This document shows positions 53,701-64,000 of a DNA stretch of 64,000 nt, piece by piece; position 1 is the first letter of the stretch, and each line of letters starts with the position of its first letter. Below the pieces are notes generated by a model. It was given only the letters and a program-made list of their open reading frames with translations. It ran no database searches and was not told the origin of the DNA. The DNA is from Bolinopsis microptera. Taxonomy: Eukaryota; Ctenophora; Tentaculata; Lobata; Bolinopsidae. Both the position numbers and the translations under genes were made by a program. The stretch is from positions 6,579,908 to 6,643,907 of the forward strand of contig NC_087082.1 of NCBI RefSeq assembly GCF_026151205.1. The letters are read 5' to 3'.

Positions 53701-56700
53701 GTTGCACCTCAGAAAATTGAGCTTCAGAAGAGATTTAAGAAATCGCCGACAATCTTCACGGCTCTCAAAGTCCGTGTTATTTTCAAGCCATTCCAGTAAA
53801 TGTTTTCCTGTAAATTTATCGATCATTATTATGGTTGCACCATAAGGAGTGAGGGGAGGAAGGTTCGAGAGAGATGAAAAGATAGAGAGTTGTTAGGGCG
53901 GTTAGGGTCAGTAGGTGGAGTGTTTGGTAGGATTATTCTTTTTTTTCTGTATAGCATTCTAGTCACTCCGCAGTTTATTAACTGTGTTTCAACTCAGATA
54001 CATACTTGAATCCAAGCTGTAACACAATCACGATACTTAAACTTGATTAAGAACTTGTAGAATAACCAGCACTCTTAAACCGTACAAAAACGAAATGTAC
54101 CTTTAAAATTGGGATTGCTTTGGCTTCCCTTGTTGAAGTTAATCCAACTGGTCCTGCGTTTCTTGGCCCCAGCAATGTCCTGGGTAAGTTTTGGTTTTGG
54201 TCCAGGTTCATTATAATATATAATGTAGGACTTCTAGGGAATGAGCTTGGTTGTGGGACACCGGACACACTCAACTAGGGAAGTTGAGAGGCCTCAAATC
54301 AAATCTCATAAAAGAGATATCAACAGAGTGTGAGCCTGACTAACCTGGGTAAACTGCCTCATAATAGATAGACCCTGGACCCATATCTGTCTCTGGGACA
54401 CTGTTCTCGGGTAGTCGTGGTTATCACTGCAGAAACTGTAACACGAACCCCTTTTTAGACTTTATGTTTTACATTATGTTGATTAACGAGTAAACACGGT
54501 GTTGTGATCGTGTGAGAGCTGATTACCTTATATGGTAGTGTTACCATAGCAACATTACCTTATATGATAGTGTTACCACATGCATAGCAACATTACCTTA
54601 TATGGTATGGTTCCCAGGCAACATACCCTTATAATGTTATGTTACCACATGCATAGCAACACTGACACTGGCACTGACAAGTGGTACTCAGTTATGTAAT
54701 CGGAAATATTATCCGGTGTGGAAAAGAATAAAATGCCTGATAATTATCAAGACAACAAACCTGTAAATGCGAGTGGGATCGTCTAGAAAGTGGTATTTCT
54801 CGTCAATGTGCTAGATAACTCTGTACTCTACCAGGTGTTTCCCTAACTTCACCCCTTCTTCTCTCGTGCTTACCTGTGCAAGTGCTTACCTGTGTACTCA
54901 ACCTTTAAGTGTGTCAGAAAATGTGGATTAAACATATAAAGTTATACGTCAAATGAAAACATTGAGAGAATCTTTTACTCTTTTAGTTTGAAAGAGCGCA
55001 CCGTTATCGCAAAACCATTCACTATAATTTAATTTTAATTACATATCAACACGTTTTATACCTAAACAAAATTCACACATTTAAAGTCTCCATACATGTA
55101 CAAAAGAACCCCCACACATCAACTACAATTATCATACTCATATGTTTCTCTTCTATTCTCTCATCATGACGAACTTTCTCTCCCATTCTTCTCACCACGA
55201 CTAGGTCCCAAGAACACTTTATTCCCCCTAATCTAATATTCATTCCTCTATACTCCATGACAGCCCACGTTATCTATATCCATTTCTTGCTTGCTCCACA
55301 TCAAACATTTCTTTGTAATTATCTCCTCATGGTTTATAAGAAATGTTCTTCTCCCTAAGCTTCTTTCAAATATTAATTCAAATAAAGCCCAGGGACAGAT
55401 GGCATACACGGTAAAATTCTAAAAAATGTTCCGAGGGTTTTAGCTATACACCTCTAACATGCATTTTTCGTGATCCTACAACATGGCTAACTTCCACAAG
55501 AATGGAAACTTGCAAATTGTTGTCCCAATATCTAAGAAAGGTAAGAAAAAGTGAGGTTGAAAACTATAGACCAATATCCCTTACTTGTTAGAGTCATGAA
55601 AGTTTTGAGCGCATTGTTAAACGTAAACTGCGTCATTGACAAGTAACCTTCTGATCCCAGGCAGCATTGTTTCTAGAGGCACACGTCATGCACAAACCAA
55701 TAGGTTGACTTTTGTGATAGCCTTGCATTGTCTCTTAAACGAAAACATTAATCTAATCCATGTTGTGTATTAATGATTTTGCTAAGCAATGAATTTGTAA
55801 ATCATGAAATCCATCTTCATAAGCTAAAGACCTTATATAACATTGATGGTACACTTCTCAAATTTCTTACTCAATTACCTTCAAAAGGCCGTTACCAAAG
55901 AGTGGTTATTGATAATGAGATGTCATCTACCCTCTCAGTTAATTCTGGTGTCCCCCAGGGCTCGATCCTTGTCCCTTACTTTTGTATGTATATCAATGAT
56001 AGTCCTCTTGGCCTTCGATAATACAGATATTGTTTTGTATGCCATGATACAAAAATCGCTTAAATACATTCATCTTCTGAAATACCAATTTACAATGGAA
56101 ATAGGAACTATCTCTCTGACTGGCACTTAGAAACAAAATGCGATTCCATCCAGCAAATGTAAAGTGGCTTATAGTTTCCAGGAAAGCCATCTTTATCTCC
56201 TCCATTCGCATTAATCTGATGGCTCTCCTCTTGTGTATGTAGAGTTAGAAAAAGATCTTGGAGTCGATGTTACTCCTCAGCTAAGTTGGAATAGTCCAGT
56301 GCGACGAAATTTATACTAAGCCATGCCAACAACTTGGTATGGTCAGAAAGAGATGGCCATATTGTCATTCGATCTGAAACGTTCGCCGGGCGCTTTACCT
56401 CTCCCTAGTTCGTAGCCAATTCGAAAATTGTTCCATAATCTGCGCCCTTGTAATAAATCAATTAGAGATAAATTAGAAAGACACCAAAAGAGAGCTATTA
56501 AATGGATTCTGTCTGAAAGAGGGCCGCAGTTAACCACCGAGCAAAATATGTCAAAAAGTGCAAGCTTGTCGAACATTTCTCCCCTTTGTCTCAAAAGTTT
56601 GAACTTGAATGATCTATTTTTTTCCACAAGTTCTGAAACAATTTAATCCGATGTATCGCTGCCTCACTATCTCTCTTTCTATACAGGGCAACTACTCGAC

Positions 56701-58241
56701 TAAGACTTTGCCACCCGACAGTCCTGTCTATTGTGTCATCAATTTTACCTAAGTTAAGTTGTCAGATTCAAACCACCATAATATGTACCTCAAATAGCCC
56801 CACTGGCAAAATCAATTTTCTACAGAACTCATATACGTGGAATGACCCCTTTACAGATAAGACAGATTGTGGTCCTACTAGTCTTTTCCAAAGCTGAGGT
56901 CACAAAGCATCTATGAAATTTTATTGGATAGTGAAACAACAGCCTAGCCTAGTCTCTTTGCTCCCCCATATTATTATTATTATTTGTTTTATTAATTTTT
57001 TTTCCCTACTCTTGCCGAAGGCAAAAAGATCTAGGAATAAGTAATCGGGTTTAGATATATGTGTGGCCCGATGGTCCTACGTTGATGACAAAAGTCTGGC
57101 ACCTTCGTAATATAGACCACTCCCCTATAATTATGGTGAATAGGAAAAGCGACTGTTATGCTGCGGGCCGCAACGCTAGCCATGTGTTAATTGATTACAG
57201 GTAATTTCCTCCTTCGCAAGTTATTTTCCGCAATTTTTTGGATTCATTTATTGTTGATGCGCAGCGCTAACATTGGTCAACTAAATCTCAATTTTGACCA
57301 TGCACAATACCCACTCATTTAAAAACCATAGTATGTAAATATTTTTCACTTTTTTTTCCCAGTCACACATTGTCACCCAAAAGAATTAATGGTACAAGTA
57401 ACATCGTGGGGAAAATTAACGTGCGTGTTTAAACCGCGGCGAAAATTCTTGTTTATCCTCCTTCTAACTACTTACAACATCATATCACCCTTCACCCGCA
57501 CACCTTCTCCACACATTAATGACCAATCAGACCTGTATCTAATGTATCTGGAATTTGACTATGAAAAATACCAATTTTGACTATATAACCACAGTTAATC
57601 ACCATGGCATTGTTTGTTATTTAAAATATTTTTTCCATAATTTTTGGATTTAGATTAATTTCCGATGTAATGGTTCCAAGTGTACTGCGGACATAGTTCA
57701 CTATGTGTATACCGTGTTTGGTGCCCATCAAAATTTTACAGATGGGGGCGATATTATGAACGATTCAATTTTTTTTATTATTCATCATTGCTGTACTCGT
57801 AAAATTTGAAAAGTATTTAATAAAAAAGATAAGAATTTAAAAAGGTTCGCAAATTGCGGTAAACATGGCAAAAGTAATTGTATCAAACAGTTCTTGGAGC
57901 GGGCTATTGAAACATATAAATTATATAGCAGGAGCTTTCCAAATACGTGTGTATAACCCGAGCAACTGGCAACACACTAGCGATATATAACTTTACCTAC
58001 AATCTTAAATGAGTAAGTCACATCATTGTAATAATAATGTCACATACATTTGGTGTATCGATCGTACATCGTAGAATTGTATAAAAATGTACTATACCTG
58101 TCCATCGTTGTCCAGTAACCACGACACAAGCTTCTGTCCACTGAACTGGCTGTCTAACTCCTGTCCTATCTTACTCTTTAGGTTCTCCCCGATAACATAG
58201 ATATTCTTCACGTGTAAATTCTCTAACGACATACCATAATG
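50299..58241 (-). CDS. Two-DEP-domain protein gene (partial 5' end)
   Basis: Exons (minus): 58241-58098, 54873-54761, 54426-54345, 54179-54101, 53807-53677, 53333-53150, 53026-52712, 52369-52289, 51908-51792, 51332-51163, 50762-50299 (TGA). The first two encode a DEP domain (FSGQKLVSWLLDNDG, STREEGVKLGKHLVEYRVI, then HIDEKYHFLDD) and 53807-53677 a second (GKHLLEWLENN, SREDCRRFLKSLL). Serine-rich, probably disordered segments follow (SLSRTSLNISRTNLSVSQ), with short charged exons and a Ser/Asp-rich tail. DEP domains usually direct signalling proteins to membranes or GPCRs; which family this is I cannot say. Oddities are an in-frame TAG at 54811-54813 and an apparent one-base frameshift in exon 51332-51163. 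The start codon lies upstream and was not found. Confidence 0.7.
51163..51332 (-). CDS. DEP-gene exon with a probable frameshift
   Basis: From the acceptor (phase 1) the frame reads LKHGEEPERRILYQLTERKL, then WLEYLRGECLIPG, and soon meets TGA. The other half of the exon, in the frame that fits the next exon, reads LCPNNLDSLLKRDYSTESHA. A one-base insertion or two-base loss around 51225-51260 would join them. Confidence 0.5.
51337..51470. repeat. 20-bp minisatellite starting at an acceptor
   Basis: About six copies of GGGTTAAATGTCATGGTACA begin at the polypyrimidine side of the acceptor for exon 51332-51163. Confidence 0.85.
52020..52288. repeat. About 41-bp tandem repeat starting at a donor
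   Basis: Six imperfect copies of a unit with AAGTAGTAAGTACACAATATTTCACTTATATTGTATGAC. The first copy starts at the donor of exon 52369-52289 (CCTA|GTAAGTGAAATATTG on the minus strand). Confidence 0.85.
54520..54670. repeat. Short tandem repeat in a DEP-gene intron
   Basis: About four imperfect copies of ATTACCTTATATGGTAGTGTTACCATAGCAAC-like units. The longest exact shared string is ATTACCTTATATG. Confidence 0.7.
54761..54873 (-). CDS. DEP-domain exon with an in-frame TAG
   Basis: The acceptor TTGCACAG and donor TTACAG|GTTTG fit phases 0 and 2 of the neighbours. It reads V-STREEGVKLGKHLVEYRVI, then TAG (54811-54813), then HIDEKYHFLDDPTRIY. Both sides match the DEP consensus (SREEAV..G..L...GVI.H......F.D), so the stop sits inside one continuous domain where homologues carry any residue. 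Confidence 0.75.
55370..56960 (+). pseudogene. Decayed LINE (jockey/CR1-like reverse transcriptase)
   Basis: Several frames broken by stops and shifts encode RT pieces in order: AQGTDGIHGKILKN and LPQEWKLANCCP (55390-55540); VENYRPISLTC-like remnants (55555-55600); SGVPQGSILVPYFCMYINDS (about 55945-56005); and a C-terminal piece RPCNKSIRDKLERHQKRAIK with WILSERG (about 56440-56525). The catalytic region is degraded. It lies in the 3.2-kb intron between two DEP-gene exons, in the opposite orientation to that gene. Confidence 0.75.
56990..57320. repeat. Dispersed repeat copy related to 29625-29830
   Basis: It contains TTGCCGAAGGCAAAAA and ATATAGACCACTCCCCT, matching the 29.7-kb copy in inverted orientation with moderate divergence. 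Confidence 0.55.
57321..58097. other. AT-rich intron sequence of the DEP gene
   Basis: No gene or recognisable repeat was seen. The short open frame near 57389-57580 has no recognisable content. Confidence 0.4.
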
Positions 58242-58740
58242 CTGAGGTGAAGATTTTATTAGAAGATCAAGGTTTCAATACTTAATGCTAAAGTGAAGAT
58301 TTTATTAGAAAATCAAGGTTTCAATACCTAATGCTAAAGGGAAGATTTTATTAGAAGATCAAGGTTTCAATACTTAATGCTAAAGCGAAGATTTATTAGA
58401 AGATCAAGGTTTCAATACTTAATGCTAAAGTGAAGATTTTATTAGAAGATCAAGGTTTCAATACTTAATGCTAAAGTGAAGATTTTATTAGAAGATTAAG
58501 GTTTCAATACTTAATGCTAAAGTGAAGATTTTATTAGAAGAATCAAGGTTTCAAAACTTAATGCTAAAGTGAAGATTTTATTAGAAGATCAAGGTTTCAA
58601 TACTTAATGCTAAAGTGAAGATTTTATTAGAATATCAAGTTTCCAATACTTAATGCAAAGTGAAGATTTTATTAGAAGATCAAGGTTTCAATACTTAATG
58701 CTAAAGTGAATATTTTATTAGAAGATCAAGGTTTCAATAG
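58242..58740. repeat. 46-bp minisatellite carrying a 3' splice site
   Basis: About 11 copies. On the minus strand the unit reads ...ATCTTCACTTTAG|CATTAAG. The real acceptor of exon 58241-58098 is ATCTTCACCTCAG|CATTATG, so the unit includes the acceptor and the first exon bases. Confidence 0.9.
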
Positions 58741-58759
58741 GCAGAAAATAGGCAGAAAA

Positions 58760-61700
58760 ATTTTAGCGAGAGCTAGTTAAGAGCTGCAAGAAATATTGAA
58801 GCAGTGTAAATGTAGGCTAGCATATTATAGCTGGGATACATTATTGGGCCTTTTTAATCAGCCGTGTGGGTGGGGCGGGTCCTATTTCATGACTTAACTC
58901 TGAAGCAGCTGCAGGAGGCATTATAATGTCGGGTACCTGACTTATCGTTATCAACTAAAGTTCGATAAGGTATTGATAAAAAAACTAAAAAAGATTCTGT
59001 CTCATCGTTAAAACCTGAATTCTTAGATTTAGAGAGTACTGTAACTACTGAAACTGAAAAAATTCGGTATACGGTCTCTAATACAAATAAAAACAAGTCT
59101 AAAATAAAATAGAAATAAGAGAACAAATGTGAATGATTAAATGTATCTCATCATATTCTGATGCATTTCAAATTCAACGACATGGACAGAATGAAATCGC
59201 ACGATGTTCAAACGATTAACGAATAGCAAAAACGAAATCAATACTACAAAGCCAACCAAAAATAAAACATTACAAAACCGACAAATTATCTTGGCTAATA
59301 AAATCCTAGTTTCGTCGACATACGATGAGACTGAGAGTGACAAACAACAACTCCCTGCAGTTATATGCAAACTCTGTAATTAATTATCCCCTCCCTTTTA
59401 ACACCTACTTTAAACTACGGAAACTGTCTACAATATGTCATATTCTCCATCTGTTTACAATAAATATATGTCACTTAAACGCCCGGACCAATCTATTAAC
59501 AGGTATATTATACTACAGTACATATGACTCCACTTCACTAACCAGTACTATACGTCCACTACCAGTACATATGACGTCACTACCAGTACATATGACGTAG
59601 TATATAGGGCTCATACCGCATTCCGGTCACTAAAGAATATGCAATTGCACCTGTCAAGGAAATACATTCTTTTGTGTAAGGAAACAAGTTTTAAAGTCAA
59701 GTTTGTAATATATTGTGATGGCACCAAGGGCTAATAAAAGCACCAGTTTGTAGCATAAACTACAGCGACAATGTGAGGGTTTGTGATTGCTTGTTTATTA
59801 TATATGGAGCAAACCTGGAACATTTGCCAAATCTTATCAGTAATGACAGAATAAAGAAAAACAACGCACATGCCCTAATTTGGTAACAAGTTTATTCGCG
59901 AGTGTGAGGGTATGTGATATACGTTTATATTTGAAACAACATCGCACCAATCACAAACTCTGAAAATCTTATCAGTAAAACTAACAACAAAGAATAAAAC
60001 ATGTCCTCATTTGGTTAAAAATCTGACAACCACGGCTCTAACTCAATAACGCAAACATCACGAAAGTAGAAAGCACGATGTCACCAAACCGTGGCTTTAT
60101 TGGATGAGGGACTAGATTTTACAAGAATTTAAGAAACCTGATACGAACGATAAGGTATGTGGAATGTTAACAACACCAATTTCCCAAGACTGCTCTTCTC
60201 ACGGCTGATTGTTAGATAGACAAGAGTACGGGTTGTGATTTGTGAGCTGGTACATCAACACAAAATTCTGAACCTACGAAAAAGTTCAAACAATTGTCTA
60301 CAGACCAGTTTTTGAATTTTGTAATTTTATATTCAGATTAAAGTTATGATCCGTTGAAAAATATGAATTCAACATAAAATACACATACAATTTCGAACAA
60401 TAATAATTCTGACACCCTGCTGTAAAACCGTTAGATAGACAAGAGTAAACCCTCCTCGTCCGGTTAATAATTTTGAGAGAACAAAGGAGAATATTAGTTC
60501 CGGTACGGAAATTGTGCAGCTTTAATGTAATTAACAAACTAGTATTAAGATTTATCAAGGTGCAATTAGATCTAAGTCTGTTGTAATTTTATCACAACAT
60601 TCCAAAACTGCCAAGCTTTCGAAATGACAGTTTTTGATTTTTTTGTTGAAGCTCCACTCCTGTGCACCTTGGAATCTTTAATAAATGCATTTGATGAGAA
60701 AACATTACATAATTACGCACCACAAATATGACTACGCCTGACTAGAAGGTCGGTGTAATTTAATACGTAAATTACAAATGTCGGATTTTGGGCTAGATTC
60801 GACTGTCGGGTGATAATTTGAGGCAAGTTAAAGCCCTCAGGTATTTTTCATGTTTATCGCGCGATTTGTAAGGTTCGTGGAATCGTGAAATGAAAGAAAA
60901 AAGCATCTAAAAACTGTTAAACAAGTATAATACTATAATAGTAGCAACACAACTTATCCCTCCACTGCATCTAAAAAACTTGTATTTCTCTAACTAGAGT
61001 CACTTGAAAGTATCATACTGCCAGTATGCTGCATATTTGGACGACATGATGACTGGTGGTGATGTTTAACGCCATTCTTAACAAAATAACAAGCACACAA
61101 AAATTCTAACCCGCACAAAAGGAATTTTATCCAGCACAAAGGGCAAAGGAAAATATCAAGATCTGAATTGAGAAGTAGAAAAAGCTAAAACGTATCCCCC
61201 AGATTGTATAGGTGTGGTGAAGATGACCAAGTCTACCTGCTGTTATGATCATATCATGACAGGGCCGTACAGCAGACGTGAGGGTTACGGTCGGTAAAGA
61301 CACTGAAAGTAATCAGGTAGTCCAGTGTTAAAATGGTGTCATGATTACTTTACTAGTCGTGGTATGTGATGAGCTCACGAGGTTCGCGCTACAGCCACAC
61401 GTGGGCAGCTCACAAATTAGTGGCTGGCGGCTGCACTTCATTATAATAATACTCACTAATTCCAATGATATTCATGACCCGGCCACATGGTGATTGGTTG
61501 TTGCTACTTTGTTTTATCTTTATATATAATATATATATAATATACATATACATGTATATTGCATATTTAATATATGTCGTCTATCTTTACCTATCGTAAG
61601 AATGTTATGAATTTTATACGATCATTTAACTATCAAATACAATATTACTGTATTATAATACTGCTAATTTTCCTTCATGCGACTTGTAAAAAGACCAGTT

Positions 61701-61860
61701 TCAAGAAATTAGTTTCAATTTTTACGATAACAACATCATAAATCTTATAACCAATCTAACCAAAATTCGAAGAGGCCGCTGAAAAAGAACTCAAGTAGAA
61801 ACTTATATAGTTAAATGTTGTATATATATATGGTATATATATGGTTCCAACCACAAAATA
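58760..61860. other. Long stretch without a recognised gene
   Basis: Only short, low-complexity open frames. A 21-bp motif (CCAGTACATATGACGTCACTA) is repeated two to three times at 59510-59600, and (AT)n-rich runs lie near 61520-61560 and 61820-61845. Upstream exons or the promoter of the DEP gene could be hidden here. Confidence 0.4.
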
Positions 61861-61864
61861 ATGT

Positions 61865-62160
61865 GACAGATGACTCCGCCCCTAGGCGGCTCAACCCCTA
61901 TCGACCCCTAGTCACTAGTCGGCCCCTAGTCGCCCCTAGTCGGTCCCTAGTCGCCTCCTAGACGGCCCTTAGACCGGCCCCAATTCGTCCCATAGTCTGC
62001 CCCTAGTCGCCCTAGTCGGGGCCCCTAGCGGCCCCTAGTAGGGGCCCAGTCGCCGCCTAAGTCGCCCCTAGTCGGCCCATAGTCGGCCCCTAGTCGGCCC
62101 CTATAAGTCGGCCCCTAGTCGGCCCCTATAAGTCGGCCCCTATAAGTCGGCCCCCCGCCA
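61865..62160. repeat. GC-rich degenerate repeat (CGGCCCCTAGT)
   Basis: About 24 imperfect copies of a 10-15-bp unit around GTCGGCCCCTA, in sharp contrast to the AT-rich surroundings. Confidence 0.85.
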
Positions 62161-62271
62161 TATCCTTGGTCCTAACTCAGAACAGATCAATGTTATTCAA
62201 TCAGTGACGTTAATATTTTTACCATATTGTGATCAATCCCACGGGTCCAAGGAGGACTATAGTGCATTTTA

Positions 62272-62532
62272 GCAAAGAAACAGCTGCAACTGCTGCACAC
62301 TGCTCTCACTGCGGAGGCTCTGCTCACTGCTGCTCACTGCTGCTCACTGCTGCTAACTGCTGCTCACGAGGCTGCTAACTGCTGCTAACTGCTGCTGTCG
62401 CGCGCGCCCATAGCAGCAGTGAGCAGCAGTGAGCAGCAGTGAGCAGCAGTTACTGTTAGCAGCAGTGAGCAGCAGTGAGCAGCGCCAGCAGTGAGCAGCA
62501 GTTAGCAGCAGTTAGCAGCAGTTTCTTTGTGA
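62272..62532. mobile_element. Second hairpin element with CTGCTG-type arms
   Basis: The ends CAAAGAAACAGCTGCAACTGC and GCAGCAGTTTCTTTG are inverted. The left half is built of CTGCTGCTCA/CTGCTGCTAA and the right half of the complementary TGAGCAGCAG/TTAGCAGCAG, with a GCGCGCGC centre. The design parallels the element at 35023-35281 but the outer ends differ. Confidence 0.6.
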
Positions 62533-62929
62533 ATCATAACTTATATGGAAAACATGAGAAAATTTGTCGAAACAATCAAAGGAATGAAAGGATCAACTCC
62601 GTGAGATAAATGTAATACTATTACTATTACTACTAGCTCAAGACAATGCACACTGCTCGTCAAAACGTATCAACTCGTCAATGATGTATCAGCTGCAATA
62701 CTTCCCTTCGTGTAACAGAAGATTTGTCGACGAAATACAGCTTACAAATGTGTATATTTGAACACAGTTACAAATTAGCTTGAACACGTGAAATTCTATT
62801 TCATTGTAATGCACGTTTCCTGTTTCAGTTTGTAAAGTAAAATGCTTCCCTGGAGAGTTATGGGCAAAAAACCGTTTTGGTCACGTGACAGGCTAGTAAA
62901 ACACGAATTCGATTGTTTATTTTGGGCTC

Positions 62930-63012
62930 GGGTTAGGGTTAGAGTTGTGGTAAGGGTTATGAATAGCTTCGGGGTTAGCCTTAGGGTTAGGGTTAGGGTT
63001 GGGATTTGGGTT
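62930..63012. repeat. Interstitial telomere-like patch
   Basis: Several exact and degenerate TTAGGG units, including a run of GTTAGGGTTAGGGTT. It is too short and degenerate to be a chromosome end, and sequence continues on both sides. Confidence 0.75.
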
Positions 63013-63589
63013 TTGTAAAACCGTTTTGTGCGGCTGCAAAACCATAAAAACCAAAGTCACGTGAAATTTTTGGGCGAGCGAATATTAGTAAAAGACAACT
63101 ATTTGACGGATGATACTCGTATAAATTTCTTCGAAGTAGCGCACGCCGCTTTCTTCTCAAAATACTAGCCCGAGGCAAGTGCTCCAGCTCACGGCTGTTC
63201 AGAAGGCCGATTTCTGCGATCTTTTAATCATGGATACTGATAGGATTTTTTTCGGATTTATCCTATGGCTATAGTATTTTGTTACGATTTATTACATTTT
63301 ACCTCGCTTTTAAAAAGATCACAAAAAATGTTTACAATTTTTTGAAAAAATTTAGTCCGTGAAAAACTTGTCCGCGAACATTTTTTCCGATAAATGAGTT
63401 ATGCTTTGTCAAAGTGGATGCTTTTAAAAATGAAACCGAAAGTCTTTAAACTTTGTATTGGTTTTATGTATAAGTATCGATTCGCATGACTTGTGACAAA
63501 ATACCCAATTAGAGTTAGTACAAGCCAAACACAAGGATATCTCGTGTCACAGATCATATGCACCTGTTGCAGCCAGTCGCCAAGACCAT

Positions 63590-64000
63590 GGTCGCTATAA
63601 GCAAAGGTAGGTGTAAAAGTCGCGTAATTTGATGAAATTCGTTGATTTTTGTCGTATTATTCTGTCATATCTTCGGCTCCTCGAATGAGATCATTCTGAA
63701 AATTTGTGAGGACCTTCCAATAGGGCTTTCACAACTGTATGAAAAATTTGGTGGATATCAGAGTTGATATAGTGATTACAATGGGGCAAAATGGGACAAA
63801 ATACGCTGCTTTTAGCTGTAACATAATGTCTGATGATTGGATATGCTAAAAAATGTTCGGACAGTTTCCTTGGAAGTCTAAAAGTAAGCTAACTAATTTT
63901 TGTTAAAATTGGATCGAGGGAAGATTACTCAATCCGCATTTGTTTCAAGAATTTTGTGCTGGCCAAAATTAGCGCTAAAAACAATCCTACAGTCGGCATG
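63590..64000. repeat. Dispersed repeat copy, inverted relative to 29880-30240
   Basis: It contains GTGTAAAAGTCGCGTAATTTG and GTCGTATTATTCTGTCATAT, matching the 30-kb copy in inverted orientation, and continues to the window edge. Confidence 0.7.

Noticed and set aside
54811-54813. Alternative genetic code reading TAG as sense
   Set aside because: The VWD gene ends at TAG exactly where the domain ends, and other genes use TGA and TAA normally, so a global code change is not supported.
55773-56646. Separate small genes in the 56-kb region
   Set aside because: The frames are successive pieces of one decayed reverse transcriptase.

Overview
The window looks like a stretch of nuclear DNA from an animal. 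It has spliceosomal GT-AG introns with phases that can be followed through three multi-exon genes. It also encodes families of animal type: an alpha-spectrin-like protein, VWD/C8 and Ig/Kazal domains, a laminin-G-like exon, VWC-like cysteine modules and a rhodopsin-type receptor. I cannot place the species; an invertebrate is likely. Tandem repeats are extremely abundant, and several lie exactly on splice junctions.

Layout. 1-12.4 kb: a minus-strand gene for a secreted-type protein of about 1900 residues. It has roughly 16 six-cysteine modules split by a huge lysine-rich repeat region, and one intron is filled by a dimeric satellite. 14.8-15.1 kb: a small secreted cationic six-cysteine peptide. 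15.3-21.0 kb: a 28-bp minisatellite carrying a non-LTR retrotransposon with an intact reverse transcriptase frame and a second LINE tail, both inserted at the same position of the repeat unit. 21.5-23.3 kb: the end of a laminin-G-like gene, interrupted by a 1475-bp fold-back transposon with a perfect 8-bp target duplication. 24.3-28.7 kb: a plus-strand three-exon Ig-Kazal-Ig-VWD-C8 secreted protein whose introns hold 18-bp minisatellites studded with copies of its own exon edges. 30.9-32.0 kb: a single-exon 7TM receptor with a 1.46-kb 12-bp array just upstream. 38.0-48.5 kb: an alpha-spectrin-like gene (minus) of about 2420 residues, with a divergent SH3 and terminal EF hands, and three frameshifts in its giant exon. 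50.3-58.2 kb: a two-DEP-domain gene (minus) with an in-frame TAG in the first DEP domain. 55.4-57.0 kb (inside that gene's intron): a decayed LINE. 58.8-64 kb: no gene seen; repeats, a hairpin element, a telomere-like patch and a dispersed repeat.

The most unusual theme is that introns of all three multi-exon genes contain or abut tandem arrays whose units carry, or begin at, the neighbouring splice junction. Near 26-28.5 kb, 38.9-39.4 kb, 40.4-40.6 kb, 58.2-58.7 kb and 1.5-2.9 kb, exon-edge sequence plus a donor or acceptor is copied from twice to about 28 times. Most of the minisatellites also share a GTAAC core, which resembles a 5' splice site. Gene models come from translation and intron phase only; no database search was possible.
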